From Bimastos eiseni (taxonomy: Eukaryota > Annelida > Clitellata > Crassiclitellata > Lumbricidae), in assembly GCA_959347315.1 (NCBI GenBank), contig OY365809.1, forward strand, positions 41,060,790 to 41,124,789: DNA of 64,000 nucleotides, written 5' to 3'. Shown here piece by piece: positions 1 through 10,290 of the stretch (position 1 is the stretch's first letter; each line of letters opens with the position of its first letter). A program made the translations under genes and the position numbers. The notes below the pieces were generated by a model. The model made no database searches and was not told the origin of the DNA. It saw nothing but the letters and a program-made list of their open reading frames with translations.

Positions 1-2
1 CA

Positions 3-560
3 ATTATTATTGAGGTGTTTGTAACCGCTTTTGCCCATTTTAATATGGCATACTTCGGTGCAAATAGTAGGACGAAATGTGTGAAGGAATTTTCCGATTT
101 CATTAGTGCATCTTACACTTTATTTCTTACTTTAATTAACGCTCAGGACTATGATCAATTCGATGTTTTGTATCCGTCGATTATGTTCGTTGCTGAAGTG
201 GTATATGTTTGCGCCACAGGATTTCTTTTGGTTAACTTGTTGATTGCAATGTTCTCCGATACAATTAGTAAGGTCAACGAACGAAAGGACTTAGAACTAA
301 AACTATGTCAATTGTTGATGCACGTTTATTTGGAAGAAGGGTTTTCAAAATTTCCTTTTCATCGAAGCGTAATGAATAAAGTATACACAGCGTCATCTAA
401 AAGTCGCAACTACTACGAAAATGGTCACATTTTTATGATACATCCAAAAACTAACGTACACGTGGACGCTCATAGTCGAAAGCTTGCCAACATGCCCTCA
501 CAGTGGCGCTGGCACCATAAAATTATGTCTGGCAGAGGCAAGTGCTCCTGTACTTTCTAA
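3..560 (+). CDS. TRP-like cation channel, C-terminal part (copy 1, cut by window start)
   Basis: The frame is open from the window edge, so this is the 3' part of a longer coding region. It encodes the end of a six-helix channel: a hydrophobic S5-like helix, a pore-like stretch around LTLINAQDYDQFD (about residues 45-57), an S6-like helix ending in NLLIAMFSDTISKV, and a polar cytoplasmic tail. The NLLIAMFxxT signature at the end of S6 is typical of TRP-family channels, which pass cations across the plasma membrane; I cannot assign the subfamily. The same residues recur in the broken copy at 3749-5802, which shows the N-terminal part missing here. No stop or frameshift is seen in this copy up to TAA at 558-560. 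The last 15 residues diverge from copy 2 just after the shared NMP, so the true end may be in another exon (see 1418-1564). Confidence 0.7.
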   Translation: MIIEVFVTAFAHFNMAYFGANSRTKCVKEFSDFISASYTLFLTLINAQDYDQFDVLYPSIMFVAEVVYVCATGFLLVNLLIAMFSDTISKVNERKDLELKLCQLLMHVYLEEGFSKFPFHRSVMNKVYTASSKSRNYYENGHIFMIHPKTNVHVDAHSRKLANMPSQWRWHHKIMSGRGKCSCTF

Positions 561-1984
561 AGCTTAAGTTCACGATGAGGTATACATGTTTTCAAAATTG
601 GCATTATTACGCGGGCATTTTAATAATTTTAAAGTTCGCTAGTCTGCTGAGAGACTCTAGTTGTATTCTTGATCCACGTTTACTAATTCACATTGACGTA
701 CCAGGCCTAAGATTTAAACAGAAGCCGATCGGTAGACTGGATTCAGGGTGAAACAATTCGGCAACACGGCTTACGCTTCACTAAGTGTCAGGAGAGACTG
801 AACCGCATGAACTTAAGAGACGTACGTGTGCATTTAGCGCAAGGGTATATTTTGTGCCGGTGAGAGATGTTTTCAATTTTTTAGAGCTTCTAAATATTTG
901 TACAACTATCTGTGCATTGCTCTTATTGTAGGCGTGCTTTTGTTTTTTAGACTTTTTGATATTCCAAATAGAGTAAATTTAAAACTTAGGCCCTATTCTT
1001 TTGAAGCTATAATTAAAATTCAAATGATAAATCGAATACAATATTTCAAATAGGTAGACCTACAATTTGTCGATTTACGCTTGGTTTCGTAAAATGTACG
1101 CTGGACCACATCATAGGCTGCATGCTAAATTAGCAATTAAAACTTTTTGAACTGAACATAAGTTCTAAGCTTCACATTTCAGCAATACTGAAGAAATTCT
1201 ATTATAACTAAGCGTAACCTTTATAATAACAGGTGATGCTTCTTTATTCCGGACATACCGTATACAGCACACTACACGTTTCCCTGCAAAGGAGGGACCA
1301 CTGGGAGTAAGAAGAGGGTAAAACAGCTTTGCGCGTTCTTCCACGGTCTTCCTTTTTATGTCCCTCACTTTCAAAACGTTGCCGACGCCACTGTTTCCGC
1401 ATGTCAAGTTCACGCAGGGGCCGCATTCTCACGCGGCAACAGTGCCAAATGGAGTCTTGTGGGTCCAACATAAAGTCGGACAAATGCTGGCAAGCTTTGC
1501 TTTTGAACACCGATGCAAAAAGTGTATAATGTGTGACGCAAAAACCTGTTATTTACGGAAATGACATTGCCGATATCGTTGAAATTGTTTTGGCTGCTGG
1601 CCAATTGTATATTTTTATTTTTATTTAGTTATAAACTTGCATGAAGTTTCACTTAAAGTTTATATTCAATGGTGTCAATTTGAATGAAATGAAACGTGTC
1701 AACTTTGTTCTTTGGTTTATTTGAAAACACATTATTTCTTTCAGATTTGCACGAAACTACTTAGATGACAGACGAATTCAAACCTGTCAAGCTGTGAATA
1801 ATTGCCACTTCTGCATTAAAAACATTATTTCTAAAATATTTGTCTTCGATTGGGTGTGAACTACTTCTCCAATTTACTCAGATTAGTCAATTAACTTGCT
1901 TCATGCATCATCCTAGTGTGAATCATTAGACCAAAATGTCCGTTCGTACGCCAATAATGACATCAGATGTATATACGTGTAAAT
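561..1984. other. AT-rich stretch without a recognised gene, apart from a possible exon
   Basis: No gene family is recognised. The only supported item is the short segment at 1418-1564, which is homologous to the 3' end of the second TRP-like copy. Relative to copy 2, about 0.9 kb separates the shared tail segments here, so part of this stretch may be an intron or an insertion. Confidence 0.5.
1418..1564 (+). CDS. Possible 3'-terminal exon of TRP-like copy 1
   Basis: A candidate acceptor (TTCACGCAG) precedes an open frame to TGA near 1564 that starts GPHSHAATVPNGV and ends KTCYLRK. The nucleotide sequence aligns with 5708-5860 of the second TRP-like copy: both have CCGCATTC-CACG, then after a gap of different length GAACACCGATGCAAA. 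In copy 2 the segment lies next to the channel tail; here it is about 0.9 kb away. A GC-AG donor-like AG|GCAAGT sits at 536-543, but its phase does not match this acceptor, so I cannot give a consistent splice. It could also be decayed flank carried along by the duplication. Confidence 0.35.
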   Translation, partial: GPHSHAATVPNGVLWVQHKVGQMLASFAFEHRCKKCIMCDAKTCYLRK

Positions 1985-2130
1985 AACGTTCTTGCACTGT
2001 AGAATTACATTACACGAGGCACTAAAAGGATTGACACCCATTTCACAGAGCATCGTCAGTGAAGAATCTCATTCACTACATTTTCTGAAAATGATAACAT
2101 TGATCTATATTACGAGAAAATATGTAGACA
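1985..2130 (+). repeat. Dispersed repeat X, copy 1
   Basis: This segment aligns with 10145-10290. Shared anchors are CGTTCTTGC, ATTACATTACACG, GATTGACACCCATTTCA and CATTGATC. The two are clearly diverged copies with small indels. No coding potential or terminal repeats are seen; the class is unknown. Confidence 0.7.
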
Positions 2131-3748
2131 TATGTGAACTGGAAGCCTATGAAAACTATAATTGTTATGTGACCCAGACAAATCAGTTCAAGGTAACATA
2201 ATAATTCGACCTCTGAGTTTGCTCAGATACAAGATAACGCAACCAAGAGAAGGGGCGGCGCGTGAAGTCAAACGACCTTTTAAACACCGCAGTGGGAAGC
2301 CGTGCTCAACAGAGTCGAAGGTCTTACTCACTTCATAAAAAGATGAGAAGTGTCACATCCCTCGTGTCAACGTTTACACGGAATATATACTGCGAAGATG
2401 AAGGAGCTCATTGTCTCTAGGAGCCTAAATTCCTATAGCAAAAGTAACGCCGGACTTCCGCCCTCTGATCGTAACAGGTGTCGATCTAGTGGAATACTTA
2501 CTAGTATTGGGTGTCGAGATAGCACGAACCATCCGGATGGAGTACTTGTCTTCTGCTCTGCATCTCTACACGACCTTCTGTTCCTCCGATCCCATGGCAT
2601 CTCATCTCATCTCCAGCTATAGAAGTTATGGTAATAATGGCAACAGTGGCCACTCTCATTTGTGCCTCCCCGAAGCGCTGTGTGACTTCGTAACAATGTC
2701 CGCCCGGGGGTCTTAGCTGCTGGTTGAGGCTGCAGATACCCGACTGTTTCAGGAAGTGACTGCAAACCCTAACTATGTGCAACACAGACGATTACCAGAA
2801 AAGCGAAGGTTATTGTGCTCTCTTCAAGCGAGAGCCCACTAACATACATTGCCACAAATGATGGCAATCACTTCTTGCCTCGTCAATTATATAAAAACAA
2901 TATTCTGACCCTATTAACCTCAGAATTCTCTTTGCCAATTCCAACGTGTACGGCCCGTTATTGTCTATGCAGATCCATTTTTGAGGCGGTGTCAGCTGGA
3001 TGTGGCCTACAATGTGAATTGTACGAATTGAATGTATATGTGTATGGATGTGACTAGTTCAGGATTTACTTAACGACTTTGTCAGAGGCATTCCAAATAT
3101 CTGGTGTAGTTGTCCATGTCATATTTTGCTGCCATCCTTTTAGCTGATTTTACGCGATAATCGACTGTTGCAATAGCGTAGTTACAGGCTATTATATCAG
3201 AAGCAGTGATATTGGCCAGAATCCTGTTGTAGACCATGTAACATTAATGATGCGCAGGCCTATAGTGCATATAATAGTATCAGCGTCTTCTTTGCTCATT
3301 GCAATTGAAACAACTAGGCCTATATCAGAGCAAAAGTAGGAATTTCTAAGCAACTCCAATAGCCCATACACTTCGGATCAATGACGAATTGCTGAGAGTA
3401 AATATTATAAAACATGCTCGGCTGAAAGGAAAATTAATGATGGTAAACTCTCATGGTAAACTAACAGTGGTCATCTAATATTTCCCTAGCTACGACATTC
3501 AATAAATTTCGATCGGTCGGTTTCACGGATTCTTCAAAGCTTGTTATGCATGATGCAGTCAGTTTTCGCCACAATCGTAATCAATTATAGAATGCACGCT
3601 ACAAAATGCACGCGGACACATTTAACAAACCTCAAGCTCTGATGATAAAAACGCTTAACGGAAAGTAATTTATACCTTTCATCAGTTTGAACGAATGTAA
3701 ATAATTACAGCCTGCCATTCATAGGTCTATTGCGAAATAAAACTGACG
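2131..3748. other. Noncoding stretch, nothing recognised
   Basis: Only short open frames with no recognisable family are present. The part 2220-2720 is somewhat richer in GC than its surroundings and may be an old repeat, but I found no matching copy in the window. Confidence 0.4.
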
Positions 3749-5802
3749 ATGGCTAACAAAAATAACTTAGAAATTTGTTGAGAAGGTTCCAAGTGTGAAC
3801 AAATTTTAATTAGAAGAATTTTACTTTTTGCGAACAATCCAGAATTAGCCATAAACAATAATACAGTTGTACTGACAAGTAGGCCATGCCTGAAGCAGAA
3901 ATATTCATCGACGCAATACAAAAATGACGATTGTATTTTTGTCTCGGATATAATGTCTTCTTTGTCCAGCACAGACAAGGAGAGCCTGATGACTAGCGAG
4001 TTGACATTTTTGGACTTCGGAAAATTTCTAAACATTCCAACTCATAAGGTTCAATTCAAACTTCCTTTCACTCTGGCGGTTGTCTACGGTTCTCTCAAAG
4101 TATGTGACGTCATGATTCACAATGACGTCGACGCTTGCGTTGTTGAGGCGAAATCGTACAACGTCATTCACTGTTTGATATGCGTTGCCTTCTATCAGCC
4201 CCACAACGAAGAAGCCGTTGTCAAAACCTATCGCAGTCTGTGTCGAATGCTTTCAAATGACATCGTACGAAAGTTGCTACACATGGAAGAGACAAACGGA
4301 TTTCGTCCACTCGAGTTTGCTGCACAGCAAGGTACCCTTCAACTGATGTCGGCCATCTTCGAAACTCCAGGAGTTTACATTACAAGACAAGAAGTAATTG
4401 GAGTTTCTGTTTATCAATGGTACGATGTTACTGAATATGAAAATGCTGATGGATCAGAAAGCCGGTATTCGATATCACCGTTGATGTTCTTAGCTCGAAT
4501 TGACCAAAGACACCTAGAAAATCCGTGCGCTCGCAAAGTGCTTACAGATGGCATTTTTGTCGAATGGATAAATTCAGGGACTAACAGCAAGAATAAGATG
4601 GTATATATTGGACTTTTTCAACGCGTGTTTTACACTATCCGCTGATTGTTTACGAAATGGACTCGTCTTGGCTTAAATATAGGCCTACAGGAAAGGCTGC
4701 GATTGATCAAGAAATGGAAGGTTACAACAACGATTTTAGAAGTGCAAACTGTGGAAATGGATCTGTTTTGTTCATTTCTGATAGCGTACTGCTGTTTCTC
4801 GAAGCTTTTTTACATATTAATAGCATTTTGTTTATCTTCCTCAATATTTTGTTCTTCGGCAATGATGCTGGGAGCTTCCTTTGTTTGGGTAGACATATAA
4901 ATCACAGAGATGATTTGAATGGCAAGAAATGTCTTGTCGTAAGATTCATGGAACTTCTATTGCGACCTTTATTTGACCTTCTGACTTGTGTACAAGCGAT
5001 CATAGAAGTGTTTATAAAGCACACGATTCTCAGCACGGATTTTCAGAATGTATCGCTTATTGCTGTCGTGAATATTTTGTGTGCATTGTCTCCATTTTGC
5101 TTGCACATGTCAATAACGTTTTACCTGCAAGTACTTCCAGGAATCGGTCATTTAATTATTTGCCTTAGAAAAATATATTGGGACTTTATTCTTGGAGCAA
5201 TTATTATTGAGGTATTTGTAATCGTGTTTGCCCATTTTAATAGGGTGTACTTCGGTGCAAATAGTAGGACAAAATGTGTGAAGAAATTTTCCCATTTCTT
5301 TAGTGCATCTTACACTTTATTTCTGACGTTAATTAACGCTCAGGACTATGATCAATTCGATGTTTTGTATCCTCTTATCACGTACGCTGCCGATGTATTC
5401 TAGGTTTGCATCACAGCAATTCTTTTGATTAACTTGTTAATTGCAATGTTTTCCGATACAATTAGTAAAGTTAACGAACGAAAGGCCTTAGAACTAAAAC
5501 TATGTCAGTTGCTGACAAACGTTTATTTGGAAGAAGGTTATTAAAAATTGTCACTTGATCGAATTGTTATTAATAAACTTTATACAGCATCATCAAAAAG
5601 CCGTAACTTCTACGAAAATTGTCACATTTCATCATTCTTCCCAAAAATTACCGACCTAGGCTCACAGAGTAGAAACCTTGCAAACATGCCCACTTATTCG
5701 CTCATACAGGATCCGCATTCCCACGAGGGAACGATTTCCTATTGGACCTATAGAATAATTATCTGTACCTCATTACAGGGCATATATATGAGTCCAAAAT
5801 AA
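3749..5802 (+). pseudogene. TRP-like channel copy 2, broken (three stops and one frameshift)
   Basis: One continuous gene body can be followed from ATG 3749. The N-terminal cytoplasmic part has ankyrin-like character (NGFRPLEFAAQQGTLQLM around 4297-4350), followed by a pre-S1 linker (KMVYIGLFQRVFYT), several hydrophobic helices (4770-5200), the pore-like LTLINAQDYDQFD and the S6 end INLLIAMFSDTISKV. Disabling changes: TGA at 3779-3781; a frameshift near 4630, where the frame passes from position class 2 to class 1; TAG at 5401-5403, where copy 1 has TAT (Tyr); and TAA at 5542-5544, where copy 1 has TCA (Ser). The whole body lacks introns up to about 5690, so the ancestral gene has very large exons or this copy came through RNA. 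Similarity to copy 1 spans at least 5200-5690. Confidence 0.8.
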
Positions 5803-6619
5803 TGCTCGGAGAAATGCTGGAAAGTTACGCTTCTGAACACCGATGCAAATGCATATTTGTGGTGCTAAGATTTTAAAACCTTTGCCTCATTGAAATATTG
5901 TTGGGCCTACATGTCTGACTTGCAGTAGGCCCATAAACTGCGCCAATGAAAATTAACGGAAACCATATCAATATCGTTGGAGATGTTCTGATTGAAAACC
6001 ATTTCCTTTATGTCATTGTTAATTGATTCATAAGTTGTTCATATTGTTCATTTTAAATCTCGTTTATGGTATCAATTCATGACTCCTGAAGTAAGACTAA
6101 ACGTGTAGAAAAAGTCTAAGCTATTGTCTGTATACATTGTGTAGAGGTCTATTGTAATTTATTGGGCCTATTTAAGTGTGCTTTTAAAGACCTGTTTAAA
6201 GGGAAGAAGATTCTGATTGAAATATCCATCGCGACCTTTTCTTCTTGCATTATAACTCAGTGGCCTTCAATGTTTCCATCAGCCGTCGAAGTCATTGCCA
6301 TTATAACATCTCTTTGAACTCCATCGACAAAGGCGTTTGCATGAAATTAATTTCACGATATACAAATGAAAATGTAAATTATTGTTACTGCCGTAATATG
6401 AACACAATTTCAAAACTATTTGTTAACTGTGTGTTGAATTTTTCGTCCATTCTTCCTATTTGTTGCGATTAGGCAACAACTTTGTTTCATGCGTCCTCCT
6501 AATGTGGATCTTGCGTGGAGACCGAATCGTTTAAATTCTACCAACCTGTTAGGCCTACAATGTATGTCCTTCGGCATGAGTGTTACTTTTGTATACCTAA
6601 ATGTCAGTTCCTACTCCAA
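5803..6619. other. AT-rich stretch, nothing recognised
   Basis: Apart from the decayed TRP-like 3' flank (to about 5870), only short open frames with biased AT composition are present. Confidence 0.4.
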
Positions 6620-6725
6620 TTATGATTATTGGAACTCCTTGCCGTTACTAATTCGGAGTCTCCCAATGCGTGTAGCACAGGAGACATTTTCTGGACTATT
6701 GTGGCGGACAGGCCACAAGGCTTGA
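6620..6725 (+). mobile_element. Relic of the C-terminus of an L2/CR1-type retrotransposon protein
   Basis: The open frame ends YWNSLPLLIRSLP followed by an Ala/Gln/Glu-rich helix and a TGA. The W-N-S-L-P-x-x-I-R motif is the usual last conserved block of L2/CR1/Jockey-type reverse transcriptase polyproteins. Nothing recognisable precedes it, as expected for a 5'-truncated insertion. Confidence 0.5.
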
Positions 6726-6970
6726 ATGAATGATTTATTTAAATAATCGGCTCGCCATAGTGTTATTTTACGTCTATTTTTTTACAGTGTTGCGCATAGG
6801 AAGGAAGACCGATCGGCGGTTTTTAATTGAGTGCATAGCTTGCAGACGCATGAATTGGCTTGAGTATAGCCTGACATGCGGTGCATCGCTATATATGTGG
6901 AGCAGTGGTTCGTACTGTTTCATACGTAGAGTGGTTCTCGTACCGCTCCAGGGATCGTTGAATGTTGCCA

Positions 6971-6978
6971 TATAAATA
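6971..6978 (+). promoter_or_regulatory. TATA-like box near the left side of the hairpin region
   Basis: The sequence TATAAATA lies just upstream of the GC-rich hairpin region. It fits a Pol II core promoter for a leader-like transcript running rightwards, but no start site is known. Confidence 0.25.
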
Positions 6979-7221
6979 CGACCTCTAGTGACAGCCGCTC
7001 TCGCGGTCAGGCCGGTGCTGCTTTTCGCTGATCTGGTGGGGTGGGCCCCTCTGCCGTCGATCGCAAGACGGACCGTGCCCTGATCGTAGGAGTCAACAGG
7101 CTGACAGAGGAAAGACCGATCGTGAGAAATGCTCACAGGTCTGGGTGCCGTTCGAGAGTGCTTACAGACCTGACAGAGAGATAGACTGGGAAAAATCCCC
7201 GACCGTGCAGACCGTGGGAGT

Positions 7222-8990
7222 TCTGGTGGCCGAGAAATAGTCTTGTTGGCTACCTAGATCGGTCATAGTTACTCCTCGAGAATACCAGCCGGTTGTCGGA
7301 TACGTGACCCCGTCGGTGGCCGTGAGAAATAGAGATCGGGTAAAGCCCCGAGCAACCGAACGCTACATCGAGACAGATTTATGGCAACTGTTGAGACAAT
7401 TTACGGGAAGAATTCCCCAGTGTACACGTTGGTTAAAAAACGGGGAGGGCGGACCCGTGAAGCCGTTGGAAACAGACTGAGAGCTACCGGAGAAGCCGTT
7501 GACAAATACTGGAAAACATGAATACATTCGATAAATACGGGGAGGGTGACCCCATTGGTGCGTTCGATACAGGGAAAGTTCCCTTTGGTGCCGAAAACCT
7601 GATCAATCGTGAGCGTCTCCGCATATTCTTTCTATTTACGGTTTTCCGTAAATATCTATGCTTGGCTACCTAACGGTGGTCATACTTACTCCTCTCGTTT
7701 ACCAGCAATCTGTTGAATTGCGTGTCTGATCGCAATGTCTTAGGTCGCGGTTTCCCCGCGTATCTTTACTTGAGTTACTTAACGTAATATCTGTACTTGC
7801 GGTGTCCCCGCAGTATGTCTTCTTGATTGTCTTACGGTCTTTCGGTAAATATTCTTACTGGCTACCTATGTTGGTCACAGTTACTCCTCTCGGTTTTCCA
7901 GAAATCTATTCAATCTTGTGTGTCTAGTTGCAATATCTTGGCTCGCGGTTTCCCCGCGAGGCGTCTACAAATTTCTTCTTGTAGATCTAACTACGTAATT
8001 TCTTTTCGAGGACTTCCTCGAAAGACCTGCCAGTGGTTCGTTCCAGTGTATAAGAGACAGAGTACAATTGCTTCAGAGAAAGTGATTATTATAATACAGG
8101 TCTGTGTGAAACATAGAGGTAACGTGGTGACACTTACCTCAGGTGCCTGTGAGAGAATTGATTCTGAGAAACGAGAGTTGGTGCATTACCGTTGGTCAGA
8201 GCTCTAGGTGACGAGTATCTAGATGATCCTACGATGAGAGGAATAAGTGCAGTCCGAGGAAGTTACAGACATGTGAGAGTCTGGGTGATCGGATACTAAA
8301 GTATATGACAGATGCAAGCCGGCCGAGAAATATACTCGTTGGCTACCTAGTTCGGTCATAGATACTCCTCCCGTTTTCCCCAGGTTGTCGGAGACATAAA
8401 AATTCGGGTGGCCGCAAGAGATACAAGCCGAGTAGATTCTCGCAGTAGCAGCGTACAAACCGAGAGAGCTGCCGGTGGAGAGTTGGCAGATACGGGGAAA
8501 GTTCCCCATTGAATACGTTCGATAGAAATATCGGGGAAATTCCCGAAGGACCCGCTGGAATTACACGTGGAGGGTGAACACGTTAGAAGAGCACGTGACA
8601 AACAAGTGAAAACACTGGTGCCGATCGATACCTTCAGGTTACTAGTCAAGTAACTCTTCTTGATGGCTTTATAGTCGTTCGATAGATACTCTTGTTTGTT
8701 ACCTACGTTGGTCATAGTTACTCCTCCCGGTTTTCCGAGTATCAGAATATATTACGGTTTTGGCGGACAACTGCCAACGCAGAGGACGGTCAATCGTGTG
8801 CCTGATAACTTATGCGTGTGAGGCCGGTATGCCACACACGGAAATGGGCCAAGAGGCCGACGTGAAAGTCTGGGCAGTCGGAACCCAGGGTAAAGATAGT
8901 AAGCAGACCAAGAATTGATCGATGCGTAAATATTACTGTTGGCTACCTACGTTGGTCATAGATACTCCTCCCGTTTTCCCGAAGTGTATC
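7222..8990 (+). repeat. Six diverged copies of a motif of about 55 bp
   Basis: Copies of GGCTACCTA start at about 7248, 7664, 7860, 8341, 8697 (as GTTACCTA) and 8941. Each is followed by TTGGTCATAGTTACTCCTC or a near variant and then a CGTTTTCC-like end, and is preceded by a GAAATATTCTYG-like block. Spacings are irregular (about 416, 196, 481, 357 and 243 bp), so this is not a simple tandem satellite. Confidence 0.75.
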
Positions 8991-10030
8991 TACTTGCGTG
9001 TCTGATCGAAGTGATTGATACGAGTACGTTTGGGTAATCGGGTACCCAGGTGAATACATGGTTGCTTGTCGTTACACACAGTTCTGAGAGCTGACTGAAG
9101 TGCGAGGTCGGGCCCCCTCGTGCGTAGGTCGGATCGAAGATCTGTGTGCAGATAGCGAAGTTTATAGACAGAAGACCTTCACTATCAGTGTCCGTGAATA
9201 CCATACCAGTGTCATTGTTATCGAAGCAGAATATATCAGTGTTGGTGGGTAACTGCTAACACAGAGGACGGGAACTTAGTCCGTCAATGGTGCATGACAA
9301 AATATACGTGTGCGGCCGTTTATGCCATATACGGAAATAGACCGAGAGAGATACGTGTTGAGCAGAAGGCGTGATAGATAAGTGTCGGAGATGACATGAC
9401 TAAGAGCTGTGAGACTGGTGTGTTAGAGGCTACCCACAGAGGTTAGAGAGTTGGGACAGTAATGTCTAAGAGTACAAGACATTGAATGTAGCTACCGATA
9501 ATTGTATAGGCCGAAATGGCTTATGGACTTGTTTCAAATATGTCTGAACCTCGTAACTTAAGACAACGTTTGGTGTCCCTAAATGGCGATAGTTTCAGAG
9601 TCACAAGATGCTGAACGGTACGACATCAGGTAGAGGAAGACGAGGCTAGTAGCTTGGAAGGTATGCAAGGCGAGGAAGACTCCTGCCGGTATGATTATGA
9701 ACCCTGTTTTGAGTACGGCCATCCTCAGAACGTTGCCCATCCGGCGACCGCGGAATAGGCAGAGTCAGACCTCGTTACTAATTCGAGCCGTGTTACCTTT
9801 CTTGGAGAAGAAACCCGTCCCTAATCTTGCCTGGTGATAGTGAACATCCTGGTAGATATAGAGAGTAACCGTTTGGCATTGAGATTTGGTAAGAAAGTGA
9901 CTCGGGCGACTCCAAGCGTGTCAGCGAGCTGGGGTCGACACCGTCCGTTAGCGCTAGGCAGGCGCTCGGGCGGCAGAACGCCACACTATTAAAGACGCAT
10001 TTATTTCAGAACTGTTAGGTAGCTTCGGTA

Positions 10031-10061
10031 AGCGCCCTCGTGAGGCTCTTGTAGGGCGCTA
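10031..10061. other. Stem-loop with an 8-bp perfect stem
   Basis: AGCGCCCT and AGGGCGCT pair across a loop of about 15 bases just after the hairpin-rich region. It may be the outer edge of that element. No T-run follows, so it is not a Pol III type terminator. Confidence 0.35.
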
Positions 10062-10075
10062 AAATGCTATTCATG

Positions 10076-10107
10076 CGTACATACATACATACATACATAC
10101 ATACATG
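10076..10107. repeat. (ATAC)n microsatellite
   Basis: About seven tandem copies of ACAT/ATAC. Confidence 0.9.
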
Positions 10108-10144
10108 CACCTACATATTAGATGTGTACACATGTAAGTTCGAT

Positions 10145-10290
10145 TTTGTGGCGTTCTTGCTCTGTAATATTACATTACACGCTGGCATTGATGGGATTGA
10201 CACCCATTTCAACGAGCAGGTGAAGAACCTCAGCCACGATGTTCTGTGAAAATGGTAGCATTGATCGATATAACAAAAAGGCGTACATGC
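10145..10290 (+). repeat. Dispersed repeat X, copy 2
   Basis: Diverged second copy of the repeat at 1985-2130, in the same orientation, sharing ATTACATTACACG, GATTGACACCCATTTCA and CATTGATCGATAT. Confidence 0.7.

Larger units (their letters stand above)
6780..9990. repeat. Hairpin-rich noncoding repeat region of about 3.2 kb
   Basis: The region has higher GC than its flanks and no credible long coding frame. It carries many short stem-loops of two kinds: CGG-TTTT-CCG types (TTACGGTTTTCCGTAA at about 7638, CGCGGTTTCCCCGCG at about 7745, CTCGCGGTTTCCCCGCGAG at about 7941) and GGGG/CCCC types with purine loops (GGGGAGGGTGACCCC near 7540, AGGGAAAGTTCCCT near 7572, CGGGGAAATTCCCG near 8533). It also holds six copies of a motif of about 55 bp (separate entry) and a duplicated module near 8744-8880 and 9219-9340. 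It could be a long terminal repeat or leader of an uncharacterised retroelement, a diverged satellite, or a structured RNA locus; I cannot decide. Confidence 0.55.

Noticed and set aside
7966..7986. CAAATTTCTTCTTGTAGAT resembles the repeat handle of Cas12a-type CRISPR arrays.
   Set aside because: It occurs once, there are no spaced repeats or cas genes, and the context is a eukaryotic repeat region with many hairpins.
6774..9204. Several open frames of 80-126 codons on both strands in the hairpin region.
   Set aside because: They do not share a frame between the repeated modules and have no recognisable features; they follow from the GC-rich repeat.
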